Source of the DNA: Cristatella mucedo
Taxonomy: Eukaryota; Bryozoa; Phylactolaemata; Cristatellidae
DNA: 64,000 bases
Direction of reading: 5' to 3'
NCBI GenBank assembly: GCA_009760855.2
Contig: WPIO01000007.1
Coordinates: forward strand, 7,561,001-7,625,000
The position numbers and the translations under genes are program-made. The notes below the pieces were generated by a model, which saw nothing but the letters and a program-made list of their open reading frames with translations, was not told the DNA's origin and made no database searches. This document shows, one piece after another, positions 22,603 through 33,462 of the stretch; position 1 is the first letter of the stretch; each line of letters opens with the position of its first letter.

Positions 22603-24335
22603 AATAATAATAATAATATTATAATAATAATTCATTTGATAAAGCGCCCTCAGAGAACTTAATCTCTCTCTAGGCGCTTTACATTTGCTGTAAAGTGAAA
22701 TGCAATTAAATGGTAAGTAAAATCGTGCATGAAAAACCAACGAAATGAATAATATGGTTAGGGGGGACACGCACAGGGTAAGCATGCAAATGTGGTTAGT
22801 GGCAGCATGCACAGTGACAGCAAGCATAAGCACGTCAAGGACGAATCACAGGGACTCACTAAATGCTGTCTTAAATAGGTGTGTTTTTAGATTCCTTTTA
22901 AATGTGGTCAGGTCAGGGGATGTTCTGACGCAGGTCGGGAGGGAGTTCCAGGCTTTGGGAGCATATGAACTAAATGCACGGTCTCCAAAGGATTTAAGGT
23001 TTGTACAAGGTATTTCTAGACTGTTGGATTCCGAAAAGCGGGTGGTACGATGCTTGGCCTGATGGGGTAGTATATCTGACAGATAGACTGGAGCCATAGA
23101 ATGAAGGGACCTACAAGTGAGCGACAAAACCTTGAAGTCGATCCGTTGTTTGACAGGTAGCCAGTGCAGGTCGGCGAGAAGTGGAGTAATGTGGCAACTG
23201 CGACGCTCACAGCAGACAAGTCTAGCTGCCGAGTTTTACACCAGCTGCAATCGCCTGATCGCACATGCTGGTAGGCTAGTAAGCAGTGATTTGCAGAAGT
23301 CGAGACGGGATGTCACGAATGCATGGACCAACTTAGATGTGGTATCTTTATCTAAACAAGCCCGCATTTTAGCAATGTTATGAAGCTGAAAATAGGCGGA
23401 CTTGACTGCTGAGCTGATATGGTCGTCTAACGAGAGGTCGCTTTGGAATATGACACCTAGATTTCGAGCTGATTCAACTGGAGATATGCTGGCAGAGCCA
23501 ATTTTGAGAGTCAGCCTGTCCAATCTCTGGATCACACTGGGTTTGCCCATAACTAGTAGGTTAGTTTTATCATCGTTAAGTTTTAGAAAATTTGCGGCCA
23601 TCCATGTGCGGATGTCATCAATGCATGCAGCTAGTGAGTTTAGAGAATTTGAGGTGCTCAAAGGCTGGGAGGGATCAAAGCAAAGGTACAACTGAGTGTC
23701 ATCCGCATAGAAGTGAAAGCCTAGATTGTGCTTGGCAATCACATCAGCAAGAGGCAGAGTATAAACCGTGAAAAGAACCGAACCTAGCACTGAGCCCTGA
23801 GGTACTCCATATTTCAGAGGTACTTCAGATGATGTCTGTCCATTCACGTCAATACTCTGGAGTCTCCCACTGAGATAGGACCTGAACCACTGCAGAGCAG
23901 TGCCAGTGATGCCCAGACGAGATGAGAGGCGCTCTAGAAGAACTTTGTGATCGATGGTATCAAAAGCTGCCGAAAGATCGAGCAAAACAAGCACAGACAC
24001 TCTACCCCGATGTCTGCATTCCTAAGTAGGTCATTGTATACCCTAAGCAATGCTGACTCTGTGGAGTGATTAGCTCTAAAGCCAGACTGGAACTTATTAG
24101 CAAGGTGTGAGGTTTCGATATATGAGTTCAGCTGGTCTGTCACGACTCGTTTCAATGTCTTTGATAGGAAGGGTAGAAGGGAGACTGAGCGGTAGTTGCT
24201 CAAGTTCTCTTGGTCAAGTGTAGCTTTCTTGAGAAGTGGCCTGACTACAGCTTTTTGAAAGGTGCTGGGACATGACCTGAGGCTAATGACATATTAATTA
24301 TGTTAGTTATGCATGGCAGCAGTAGATAGTAGAGA
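22603..24335 (-). mobile_element. LINE Family A, best copy: reverse transcriptase plus 3' end
   Basis: This is a 5'-truncated L2/CR1-type non-LTR retrotransposon. The minus-strand order is a segment with [13 protein letters not shown] (near 24290), [18 protein letters not shown], then [20 protein letters not shown] (23782-23808), the catalytic FYADD (23698-23712), FLKLNDDK and LQLV. After these come NSAARLV, LHWLPVKQRIDFKVLSLT and the SYAPKAWNSLP domain, ending at a stop at 22846-22848. The 3' untranslated region carries the block GGCGCTTTAT and ends in an AAT-type tail at 22603-22631. Damage is light: frameshifts near 24265 and 24000, and one nonsense codon at 23236-23238 where related copies have glutamine. 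It is the youngest-looking LINE here but cannot be active as it stands. Confidence 0.92.
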
Positions 24336-25502
24336 TTCAGAAAATGATATAATCAAGCTACACTAGCCTTCGATCGTCGGCCCTGGTAGTCCCACTTAGT
24401 GGGCACATTATGAGCTTTCTCATTTGCATTTGGGGCTTTAAAGCTAAGATCATTCCCTAGTCGTTACTATTCACCCAGGCATTTCTAGTAAATGGGCCTC
24501 CATGATGAAATAGGTATTCCAGGGTAGGGACATTGGCAGGGTTCTAGCATCGCACTTGTGTACCCTAGCACAATGGATTAGACGTCTGGCCAATAAGAGT
24601 TGCAGTCGAGTAAGTGCGTATAGCAAAGCAATGCTCAAATAGGGTTCTTTAATAGGTTCCATTGGTCTGACTAGAATTAGAGCCGTTTGTGTGTTACTTG
24701 CTGAATCTTTGAGTTTCACAGCCTCAATTTGCTTGCTTTTAGTTCTATTATCGTAACTAAAACAACCTGCAGCTCAGGCCTCCAAAGGAAGTTATATGAT
24801 TCAGTAAGAACGCTCACTTCGTTCATTACATGTTCAGCCAAGGGTAAGTTGCCTGACGCCTGCACATAAGATGGTGGCCTCTATTGCTGTGCAGGTCCTG
24901 CCACGAGAAATAATACGAAATTCACGAGTAAAGGCAGATGCGGCAGCATCAAGAAATACAGCGGAATGATATCCGATAAATAATAACGGGCATATTGATA
25001 GCACACAATGATGTTCTCTTTGAGAGTCGATGAAGCTATATTGGCAGATGGCTCTGGGGCAGCAGAAGACTGATGGAACGGTAGGCGGAAGTGGCTTGCA
25101 TTTAATTTACGCAGAATGACTATTATTCGCACACTGACAAAACAGACACAGGCTTGAAACGTGTTTTAGCTGCATCATTAAAGAATTTTTGCCTGCCATC
25201 CGATGTGATTCCTTATTAGAAAGTCGTCCAGTTGTTAGAAAACCCTAGCCACAGGAAAAGGCCTTAGGAATCTGCAAATCCCGACCAAGACGGACGTACC
25301 GCAGCAAAATGATCACTTAAGGCTGCTTTACAGTTTTTATGCAACCTAAGTAGAGCAAGGTCAGCTGAGCCTTAAACTTGTAGATATCTTGTATCGTCAA
25401 CCGGTACCAATTTCCGCTTCTTAAGAAACTCGTTGCTTTAAAAGTTTATAGGGCTACCTTCTTATTCAGAGCACACTGCAGGGATCTCAAAATTACTAAG
25501 GC
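24336..25502. other. Unassigned stretch
   Basis: TAGCACAATGGATTAGAC near 24567 loosely resembles a pol III A box, but the matching B box is poor. Nothing else was recognised. The minus frame at 24881-25132 lacks motifs. Confidence 0.3.
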
Positions 25503-25634
25503 GATTGAAGTTTGTGTTTCTGTGTTTGAGTGTTCGTGCGTGCGTACGTGCGTGCGTGTGCGTGCGTCTGTGTGTGTGTCTGTGTGCATGCGTCTGTGTG
25601 TGTGTGTGTGTGTGTGTTTGTGTGTGTGTGTGCA
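25503..25634. repeat. (GT)n-rich microsatellite
   Basis: Interrupted GT/GTGC tract with a purer (TG)n part at about 25594-25632. Confidence 0.9.
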
Positions 25635-26029
25635 GGATTTGATTCTAGAGACTGGGCTCACGGGCACTCCCCCGGAGAAAGCAGAGCAGTAGTGCCCTAA
25701 ACCAGCCTAGGGTCGAACAACCGGTGGGTGTGGCCTAGGAACGGGCCAGTGCCCAGCTGTGGTCTGGCAGCTGTGGTTTAGACACAGGCCGGCTTTGTCC
25801 CTCCCTCAAACTCGCAGGATCAGTTGTGGCTGGTAGGGAGTGAGGGAAATGGGAACACTGGCATAATGGAGAACAGCTGCGTTTGGGAGCCCTATAGGCG
25901 TCTGCTGAAATACAAGTCGTTGCGAGCCAGCTTCGATGCTCTGCCTGCTTCGGCATACATGCTGTTGGGAGAGCCTTAATCTACAGCGATAGCTTTGTTC
26001 TCTCTGCTACTACTAAAATGGGCTCTATC
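25635..26029. other. Unassigned GC-richer block
   Basis: Less AT-rich than its flanks. The minus frame at 25735-25956 has no motif. LTR or promoter origin is possible but unsupported. Confidence 0.3.
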
Positions 26030-27045
26030 CTCACTTGGGTGGCAGCAAATTGTCTTAAATTGAATTGATGACAAAAGCAACTTGCTAGTTATGGGCCAAC
26101 CAAGTGAGATTCAGATAGTTAAAAGGCTTAGGCTCAAAATCGGCTCTGGCAGAATATCTCCTGTTGAATCTGCACGAAATATAGGTGTCATGTTCCAAAG
26201 TGACCTTTCGTTAGACGACCACATCGGCTCCACAATCAAGTCTACCTACTTTCAGCTGCATAATATTGGTAAAATTCGGGCTTGTTTAGACAGGCATACC
26301 ACATCTAAATTGGTCCATGCAATTGTGACATCCCGTCTCGATTTCTATCACTCACTGCTTGCTGGTCTACTGGCATGTGCAATCAGGTGCATACAGCTGT
26401 TGCAAAACTCTGCAGCTAGGCATGTCAGTCATGAGTGTCGCAGTTGCCACATCGCACCACTTCTCATAGATCTGCACTGGCTCCCAGTCAAGCAACGGAT
26501 TGACTTCAAGGTTTTGTCGTTCACTTTTAGATCCTTTCATTTTTTAGCTCCAGCCTACCTGTCAGATCTATTGCCCCACCATGATAAGCATCGTACCATT
26601 CGCTTTTAGAAATCCAACTGTCTACCTATACCTCCTACAAACCTCAAATCCTTTGTAGACAGACCCTTTGGTTCGTTTGTTCCCAAAACCTGGAACTCAC
26701 TTCTGACTTCAGTCACGGCAAATCCTGACTTGACCACATTTAGCTGGAAATTTAAAATGCATATATTTATTACAGCATATAGTGAGTCACTGTGACTCGT
26801 CCTTTATGGGCTTATCCGTGCTAACACTGTTGCATGCGGTCATTAACCACGCTTGCATGCTGACCCTGTGCATGTCACCCATAACCATATTATTCATGTT
26901 GTTTATCAAGAACGATACACCTCACCAATCGATCGTGTTTCCTTTGCAGCAAATGTAAAGTGCCTAGAAAGACATTGACTTCTCCAAGGGCACTTTATCA
27001 AGTGTGTTTTTACTATTTTCATTATTAATATTACATATTGACGAG
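26030..27045 (+). mobile_element. LINE Family A, plus-strand copy from mid reverse transcriptase
   Basis: The copy starts at the WMAANFLKLNDDK-equivalent region with a frame break. It has a 175-codon open frame (26082-26609) containing [45 protein letters not shown] and LHWLPVKQRIDFKVLS. The C-terminal region after 26609 is frameshifted. The 3' end block CACTTTATCAAGTGTG lies near 26991-27006 and a weak ATT tail closes the copy. Confidence 0.88.
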
Positions 27046-27059
27046 GATACTGCAAATCG

Positions 27060-27233
27060 ATATATAAACCCGCTAGGCCTCACCTCAATGTGCCGAATAC
27101 GTTTGACTCAGGGGTTATGGCGCTTAACTTTAACGACCCAGGGCTTAAGTTGAATACGTTTGATTATCGAGCTTATTTGAAGACGTGGGCTTGAGCCCCA
27201 GGTTACACACGTATAGGACGCCTGTAGATGAAG
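27060..27233 (+). mobile_element. SINE2 head (tRNA-like), interrupted
   Basis: CAGGGGTTATGGCGCTTAAC (27117-27136) matches CAGGGGTTATGGTGCTTGAC at 47469-47488, with a GGGCTTGAGCCCCAGG segment that may be the B-box region. The SINE is cut by a LINE tail (27234-27312) and its own tail appears to continue after it. Confidence 0.5.
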
Positions 27234-27312
27234 ATAATAATAATAATAATAATAATAAAACAGTTAAGAAAGCACCATAAGAGAACTTAATCTCTTTCTA
27301 GGCACTTTACAT
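27234..27312 (-). mobile_element. LINE Family A 3' end, nested in SINE2
   Basis: (AAT)n is followed by GAAAGCACCATAAGAGAACTTAATCTC-type antisense of the Family A end block and then CTAGGCACTTTACATT. This is only the last ~80 bp of the element, an extreme 5' truncation. Confidence 0.75.
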
Positions 27313-27352
27313 TTCAGTTCTCAGGGTGCTATACTAATGAATTACATTTTTA
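27313..27352 (+). mobile_element. SINE2 tail after nested LINE
   Basis: CAGTTCTCAGGGTGCTATAC then AATGAATTACATTTTTATTA resembles the tail at 31100-31145 and 47550-47590. Confidence 0.4.
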
Positions 27353-28194
27353 TTACCGTCCTATTGGAGATGATGTTAATGCAAAACCTCAGCATGTGCT
27401 CTGTGCTGAATTGCAGTCTTGGTAGCCCAGTGCGTATAGCACTGGAAATGTGACCCAGTTCGGGGACCAGTATCACAAGATGGCCTTAGCTCTGTCTATA
27501 TTTTGAAGTAATGGAATGTGCATGCCGCCAGAGCTCGAGCCGGAAGTTGCTTAAGAGAGCAAGTAGACACAAGAGCCATGGGTTACTGCTTAAACTTCTT
27601 TCTCGCTGCAACGAAACACCGACTATTGCTACCAAATACTCGAAAAAAGCCTGTCGGCAGTATGAGTAAATCGTCTTCTCGCTCGGTTGATGAAAAATTA
27701 AGGCACCACTTGACGTCACTCCTGTTGGCCATCTCTAGTGTCACGACCTGCCCGAGACACACAAGCAGAAACTGGCATATCAAGTTTCTGTTTGGAGAAA
27801 AAAACATGCCATGCTATCATAGGTAAATGGCATAGGCGTGACTATCATCTTAAAATATGGAGATGCTAGCTCTTCGGTTAGTTAGTGGTTCTAGCAGATT
27901 TCTACGTCTTAGTTAACCTGGATGCTGCATAGGCTGAAAGCTGCTATCTTTAAGAATTGCTTGTCGTCAGCTCTTGGCTCTGGCACATCTTGTGTAGGCA
28001 TGAGCGTCTGTCCTTGGAGCTGCTTCAACGTGGAACAGATACTCCGGCTGTGGCTCGCGGCCTTGAACTCGCCTTGAACGTTAGTGGTTTGCTAGCAGAA
28101 AGACTTGTGAGCCTTCGGTCCCCAATTATACGAACGTACGTGTATGCACATTTGTCTATGACTCTAAACAAGCCTCGGGGAATACGTGGCTGCT
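27353..28194. other. Unassigned stretch
   Basis: GGTAGCCCAGTGCGTATAGC near 27430 with GTTCGGGGACC near 27460 resembles A and B boxes and may be another tRNA-like relic. Frames at 27518-27826 (+) and 27583-27807 (-) overlap and lack motifs. Confidence 0.3.
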
Positions 28195-28475
28195 ACGCTT
28201 GACATTTTCAGTAGCCCGCTAAAAGCTTATGCTGCTTTCGGTGCGAATGAGATAGCCGAACGGACTTCACCTCAACCAACAACGATAAAGCAAGAGCCGT
28301 AGCCCTGTCCGAGTACAGCCGAGGAAGTACTTCTAGTACAAGACAGTAGCATAGGAGATCAGCAAGGGATTCACCAGAGTATCTAGCTTGAGGGTATTGC
28401 CAATTGCCTAGGAATTGTGGCAGAGTTGCGGAATTCCATATTATCGGACTTGCAAAGCAAACTCTTCTGTCAATA
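28195..28475 (-). mobile_element. LINE Family B, old fragment
   Basis: Plus-strand phrases GCTGCTTTCGGTGCGAATGA, GCCGAACGGACTTCACCTCA and GAATTGTGGCAGAG follow the antisense of the Family B coding end in the right order. It is strongly diverged. Confidence 0.5.
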
Positions 28476-28720
28476 ACACCGAGCCGTGTAAAGTAAAGGT
28501 CAGCTGAACTGACAGCTGCACTTGCACAATAGCAGAAAAGCCCGAGCTACCGTCACAGCTGTTGTAATGGGAACTACAAGGACGGTCTGCCTCTGTACTT
28601 GAACTGACGACTTGGTTCGCGAAGAATGAGTGCCTTGCTACGCAGGTAATCTAGCATATCTAGCACATCTAGCACTCAGTTTTACCACAGCGATACATTG
28701 CTCGAGCTTCACGACCATCA
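28476..28720. other. Short unassigned gap
   Basis: Nothing was recognised apart from three imperfect CTAGCA(CA)T units near 28648-28674. Confidence 0.3.
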
Positions 28721-28752
28721 GTAGCACTCGAAAATGCATTTTCGAGTGCTAC
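28721..28752. repeat. Perfect 32-bp palindrome
   Basis: Arms GTAGCACTCGAAAATG and CATTTTCGAGTGCTAC are exact reverse complements with no spacer. Partial complementarity extends outward (CGACCATCA left, TAACGGTCG right). An 18-bp palindrome TCGAAAATGCATTTTCGA follows immediately (28759-28776). Confidence 0.95.
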
Positions 28753-28776
28753 TAACGGTCGAAAATGCATTTTCGA

Positions 28777-29124
28777 TTGCTGCTGTGGCAAGCAATTCTT
28801 TATTGTGTACTGGAAGCCCGAAGGGGGAGGGGGCAACTGTTAAAACTCTTCAGCAGCAACGTAAATGAGCTTATTGAATTAGGCGGTCTCTATTTTTCTG
28901 CAGGAGTTTTCAGATATTAGAGCGCAAGTGAGTAGATGTAACAGCTCCAGTTGCGCAGTAGCAGACTAGCCTTGATGGCTAGAAGAGCTCACTAACTCCG
29001 GACTTGCTTCGCTGCTGAGTCACGGTAGAAGTAGTCATATAGTTCGGTCGCGAAGACAACGCAGCGCCATCTGGCCGCGAGACGGAAGAGCACCATCTTG
29101 ATCCGTGATGGTCGGACGGACTTA
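28777..29124. other. Unassigned stretch
   Basis: A G-rich run AGGGGGAGGGGGC lies near 28820. Nothing else was recognised. Confidence 0.3.
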
Positions 29125-29250
29125 CTAGCTTTAATTAGTAAAGATTGCCACTGCTTTAATTGGGAAATAAGGATTGCCTGCTTCGGGCTTCTAACCCACG
29201 ACCTAGATCGTGAACAGGGAGTACCCTACTTTCTTGGCGAAGACCCAGGC
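29125..29250 (-). mobile_element. SINE1 copy, degraded
   Basis: GGGCTTCTAACCCACGACCT then AGATCGTGAACAGG is the antisense B-box side and anticodon-side of the SINE1 head, as in 63905-63945. The left core part (GATTGCCACTGC) is recognisable; the tail is lost. Confidence 0.55.
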
Positions 29251-30399
29251 GCGATTTGCTGACAAACTGGGAACATGAGGCACAGTACGTGTGTCAAAGA
29301 ACCTTTCAGCCCCCCCCCCATCTGCTTGTCGTCAGCCTTCTGGACTAGCAAGAGCAAACCACACGGAAGTAGGCTGCAGGGTGCTGCAGCTCTTTGCCAG
29401 GGTCCCAACAATCACCAAGCATTTAGGGCCATTCGATTGGCTGGAGCTGAGCAATAAATATGTCAGCCTTACTTTAAAGCCACAGCACAACATGCCTACT
29501 ATCCTGATGCTGGATGAATGAGAGAGCTACACCTTAAATACCACCACTCCCTCACCAACAAGCAGGACGTCGGAAGTGCCTTTGTATGCACTGCATTAGC
29601 ACCAGAGAAAACCGCTGGAGAAAAGGATGCTAGTGCCAACTATGAGCCTTCATCAAGTCTTTGCTGTTGTTGCACGCCCAGCCCTTTCACTCATCTCGAG
29701 CAGCTATCAGTCTGCTGCTGCTAGCCACAGTGGCTGTGATTGACACGGTTCCTATTCATTTGTAACATGGCTCACCGTCGAATTGACAGCCGGGCCAGTA
29801 CTACCTTCGTCATTCAGATTGTTTCGAGGGCAAAGGTCATTAAATGTGCTGGTCACAGTCGGCACGATTTCCGACCGGATTTCGCTCATGAGGATGCCAT
29901 GCAGGTGAATCAAAAGGACTCGCAACAGCAGGATTAAGCTGCCGGGCAGTGAGGCAGCAGTAGAAAGCATTTACCATGTAAGGCTTCCACTGACAAGTCA
30001 TGGCAAGAAGCCAGTTCACTAAAAATTCTGCCCAGGCTCCTAACTCTGGTAGAAGAAGCTCAGAGTTGGTGTCCTCAAGAAGTGGCACCAAACTATCTCA
30101 AGATTGGCGTTTTGTGCACATTTCATTCGAAATTATTTCCTATTTGGTTGGATCATAGCTAATTCGCAGTACGAAGCACAGGCTCTGTGTTCGATCTGTT
30201 GGTTTAATGCGTGTGCCTGACTTGTCATTGGCAGATCTTTGCAACCCAAAGGTAGTCCATTGGCTTTAAAGATACCCGCTCACCCCAGTTTAACTTATGC
30301 AATGAAGTTTCTGTGAGCTCTTAAAGCGGCGTTAGTGCAAACTAGTGACAGGCTACCTCCCCAGCGCCTTAATTATTTCAGCAGACCTTTAGATCTTGC
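29251..30399. other. Unassigned stretch
   Basis: Several short open frames on both strands (29275-29521, 29518-29724, 29740-29937 plus; 29752-29970, 29840-30091 minus) lack motifs. A C-run (ten bases) lies at about 29310. Confidence 0.3.
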
Positions 30400-30697
30400 T
30401 TAATAATAATAATAATAATATTGCACTTGATAAAGCGCCCTCAGAGAACTTAATCTCTTTCTAGGCGTTTTACATTTGCTGCAAAGTGATACGCAATAGA
30501 ATAGTAAGTAAAATCATGCTTGAAAAAACAAACAAAATGAATAACATGGTTAGGGGTTACATGCACTGGGTCAGCATGCAAATGTGGTTAGTGGCAGCAT
30601 GAACAGTGTCAGCACGCATAAGCACATCGAGGACGAATCACAAAGACCCACTAAATGCTGTCCTAAATAGGTATGTTTTTAAGTTTCTTTTAAATGT
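30400..30697 (-). mobile_element. LINE Family A 3' end, minus strand
   Basis: An (AAT)n tail at 30400-30420 is followed by the antisense end block and 3' untranslated region, then the last coding codons to about 30697. It is close in sequence to 22603-22905 and breaks off abruptly. Confidence 0.9.
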
Positions 30698-30724
30698 TGC
30701 ATATTCCATTCTTGATATTGAGCA

Positions 30725-30870
30725 AATCAATCCAAAAGATACCCCTCTTCCTCGAGTGTACAACGACCTTCTTAGCTCAGCTAATCGAAGAGTTGCCCAG
30801 CTGCTACTTCACCAAGTTTTCTCGGCAGCATTTAGCACAATTATTGAGCAGATTTTAAATATATAATTAA
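30725..30870 (+). mobile_element. LINE reverse transcriptase fragment in opposite orientation
   Basis: The frame reads LPRVYNDLLSSANRRVAQLL and VFSAAFSTIIEQIL, matching the [13 protein letters not shown] and [15 protein letters not shown] blocks upstream of the catalytic site. It abuts the minus-strand 3' end at 30697 in inverted orientation. It is more diverged than that piece. Confidence 0.6.
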
Positions 30871-30929
30871 ACATAAGTCTTTTGCGTAGCTTTTTAAGAT
30901 ATGTCTTTCTAAGATAAGATAACTTTCTA

Positions 30930-31028
30930 ATAACATGGGTGACATACACAGGGTCAATATGCAAGTGTGGTTAGTGGCAGCATGCAACAGTGTCAGCATT
31001 CATAAGCACATAAGAGACGAATCATAGG
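30930..31028 (-). mobile_element. LINE Family A 3' untranslated fragment
   Basis: ATAACATGGGTGACATACAC through TAAGAGACGAATCATAGGGA repeats sequence already present at 30540-30650, so it is a separate fragment with neither tail nor coding region. Confidence 0.75.
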
Positions 31029-31030
31029 GA

Positions 31031-31148
31031 CGTCAAGGTGAAAGCATTTTACGACCAAGGTCATAGGCTCGAGCCGCCTGGTAGTGTATGGGAAGTGCCT
31101 GAATATAGAATAAGCTCTCTTGGGGCACTATACAATGAATTATATTTA
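31031..31148 (+). mobile_element. SINE2 copy
   Basis: GTGAAAGCATTTTACGACC, a B-box-like GGCTCGAGCC and GAATATAGAATAAGCTCTCTT align with 47480-47570. The tail GGGGCACTATACAATGAATT resembles the LINE end block. Confidence 0.6.
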
Positions 31149-31151
31149 TGC

Positions 31152-31172
31152 TTAGACACAGACACAGACACA

Positions 31173-31210
<38 letters not shown>

Positions 31211-31274
31211 CACACACACACGTATATATAAATAAATAAATAAATAAATATATATATATATGTATATAGTGATA

Positions 31275-31317
<43 letters not shown>

Positions 31318-31330
31318 ACAAGAAACAGCA

Positions 31331-31411
<81 letters not shown>

Positions 31412-31422
31412 CGTGTGTGTGT
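31152..31422. repeat. Compound microsatellite (CA)n-(TA)n-(TG)n
   Basis: CA repeats (31152-31220), AAATA repeats, two TA tracts broken by GTGATACCATA and CAACAAGAAACAGCA, then about 33 GT units to 31405 and GC-containing variants to 31422. It directly follows SINE2. The CA arm and GT arm are inverted repeats of each other. Confidence 0.95.
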
Positions 31423-31549
31423 TGTCACTCCCCCACGTCTGTGCACAATGTGGGCTTGCTGTTTCAAAACGGCTGTCGTTGGATGAGCATGCTGTCTCGA
31501 ATGTCAGTTCAGAGTATTTTCATCCAAGGCACATTGCTTAAACTAATAC

Positions 31550-32402
31550 TTAGGCAAGCTTAGACAAGCATATGACCATCAAACTAGTTCGGCCGTTTGT
31601 GACACCACTTATAGGTTACTGTAACGCCCATTATTCAGGACTCGGAGCCTGTGCCAATCTGAGTTTGCAGTTTGTGCAAAGCTCAACAGCTCTTGTGTCA
31701 TCAAAGGCATAGCCTCAAGCAACACCATTTTCGTCTGAGCTTCATTCACTCTCTATCAGGAAATGAATATACTTTGTTAAGCCTCTTTCTGTGGCCTATA
31801 GTTCGTTTCACTGGCTTGCACCAGCCTAACTTACCAAGCCCCCTTACTCTTCCTTGTGTGCCATCCCACCGGCCACTATTCGGCTTGCAATAATTTAGCT
31901 GTACCCTCTTTACATCGAATGTCTTTCGGTGATGGGCCTTCAGTTCGCATGCACACAAACTTTGAGCCGAACTCCCGTCTTATGTCACTACCTGCATTGA
32001 CTTTGCTTTGTCAAAGTCTCAGCTAACGATACAGCTGCTCCTCAGCTAAGCTTGCCCGGCTATCCACTGAGCTTGCCTTTATTTTCATTTCACGTCTGTT
32101 TCTTTCTTATGCATGATATGCATGATGTGCATGATGTGCATGATGTGCGTGATGTGCATGATTCCCACGGAGGTGGTCAGCAACGGGTCCAACTGACCAA
32201 TAATCATGGGGGTCTTTTAGTCTGAGTCTGCATTCTCGTGTAAGCATAATGCCTGCGTGCTTTTGAATGTTTTTTAAAGTACCCTACCATGATTTTTGTT
32301 AAGTCTTTGTATGACCTCTTTTGCAGTGAATTATATAGCGCTGGGAAAGAGATTACGCTCAAGTAGGGTGCCATGCAAACGACCGATTATCTATCTCATT
32401 AT
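31550..32402 (+). mobile_element. LINE (Family A relative), old copy with 3' end
   Basis: From 31560 the blocks RPFVTPLIGYCNAHYSGL, LQFVQSSTALV, ELHSLSIRK and SFHWLAPA occur in the same order as [34 protein letters not shown] and LHSMAPVYL of the best copy. The 3' end block (TATATAGCGCTGGGAAAGAG) lies at about 32332-32375 and a TTATT tail ends it. A short tandem repeat sits in the untranslated region. All frames are broken. Confidence 0.6.
32111..32164. repeat. 9-bp tandem repeat
   Basis: About six units of ATGATGTGC with single-base variants, inside the old LINE 3' untranslated region. Confidence 0.9.
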
Positions 32403-33431
32403 TGTTTCGCTACGTGAGACTCAGCCGTCCAGTCGAATGGGAAAGTAAAGCAGAACATGTTCGGAAATCGCTTTGAAATGACGACATTGACTTCGCGACA
32501 GAAAGAGTGCACATGCTTGTACAGTCAAGTTCAATTAGAAGGATGTGGAGGGGTTTCTGAGCCTCGGTTGATTGGTTTTCCTGAAGAAGCTCAAATTAAG
32601 CCTCTCAAAGTAAAACTATCAAGCCGATCGAGGTGCTCTGCCTTAAGAGTTATCTCTGGCTATTTTGCTTTCAATTAGACATTAATTAGAGCGTGCACCG
32701 AGGCCTGAAGGTCTTTTCTGGGTGGCAAGCATAATTCCAGGGAGAGATTCCCTAGCAAGTGATTTTATAGGCCTCTGGGCATGTGTGCAGATTTAAAATG
32801 CTACGCCACGTGGATATGCATTTTTCTTTGACTATTCAAAAAGACTGCAATAGATGTATGGATTCAATGCATTTCTTTGTCGAGGGACAGTCGCAATTAA
32901 TTTGTTTTCTAAATACTATCATACTTTTAGAATTTCCGACGTTATCATTATTTTTCAGCAGTCCAGCCAGGCGGCTCTGGAACCTTCAGGAGGCAGCCGC
33001 AGGGCTTCAGATTACGGTGGGCATTTTTCCTTCGAAGATTGAGTCTGAACTGGCTATTGAGCGATACCCCTACATCACTAAGCTTCAGCTACCGCTGCAA
33101 GTCAAAACGCCCAATCTTAGAAGAGATAAGAAACCTTGATGGGTGTGGCATGAAACTGTTTATCCAGAATGGAATTGTTGAAAAGCTAATGATACCACTA
33201 GTTTCTTGCTCCTCTCTAACTTAAGTTGCTCAAACTCTTTTTTGTGCAGGCTTCTAAGAAATTATTACAGCTGAAGATAGTGCTGAATATTGCGCTTGCT
33301 TGAGTTCTACATCTATAAACTTCTTCAGCAAGATGTACAGATGCATTTCGTGATTTGTTCGTGATAATGATTTGCGGCTTCACCGGAACACAATTGGGAA
33401 CACACTTTGAAAGGATATTTATCATCACTAC

Positions 33432-33462
<31 letters not shown>

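Noticed and set aside
23016..23695. Open frames on the strand opposite or out of frame with the best LINE copy
   Set aside because: Shadows of the minus-strand reverse transcriptase.
24560..24620. tRNA-like phrase on the plus strand
   Set aside because: A-box-like match only; no convincing B box and no cloverleaf could be drawn.
27425..27475. Another possible tRNA-like head
   Set aside because: A and B boxes loosely present, but no shared body with SINE1 or SINE2; too weak to list as a feature.
31033..31467. 144-codon minus frame rich in Tyr-Ile, Thr-His and Val-Cys
   Set aside because: Produced by TA, GT and CA repeats.
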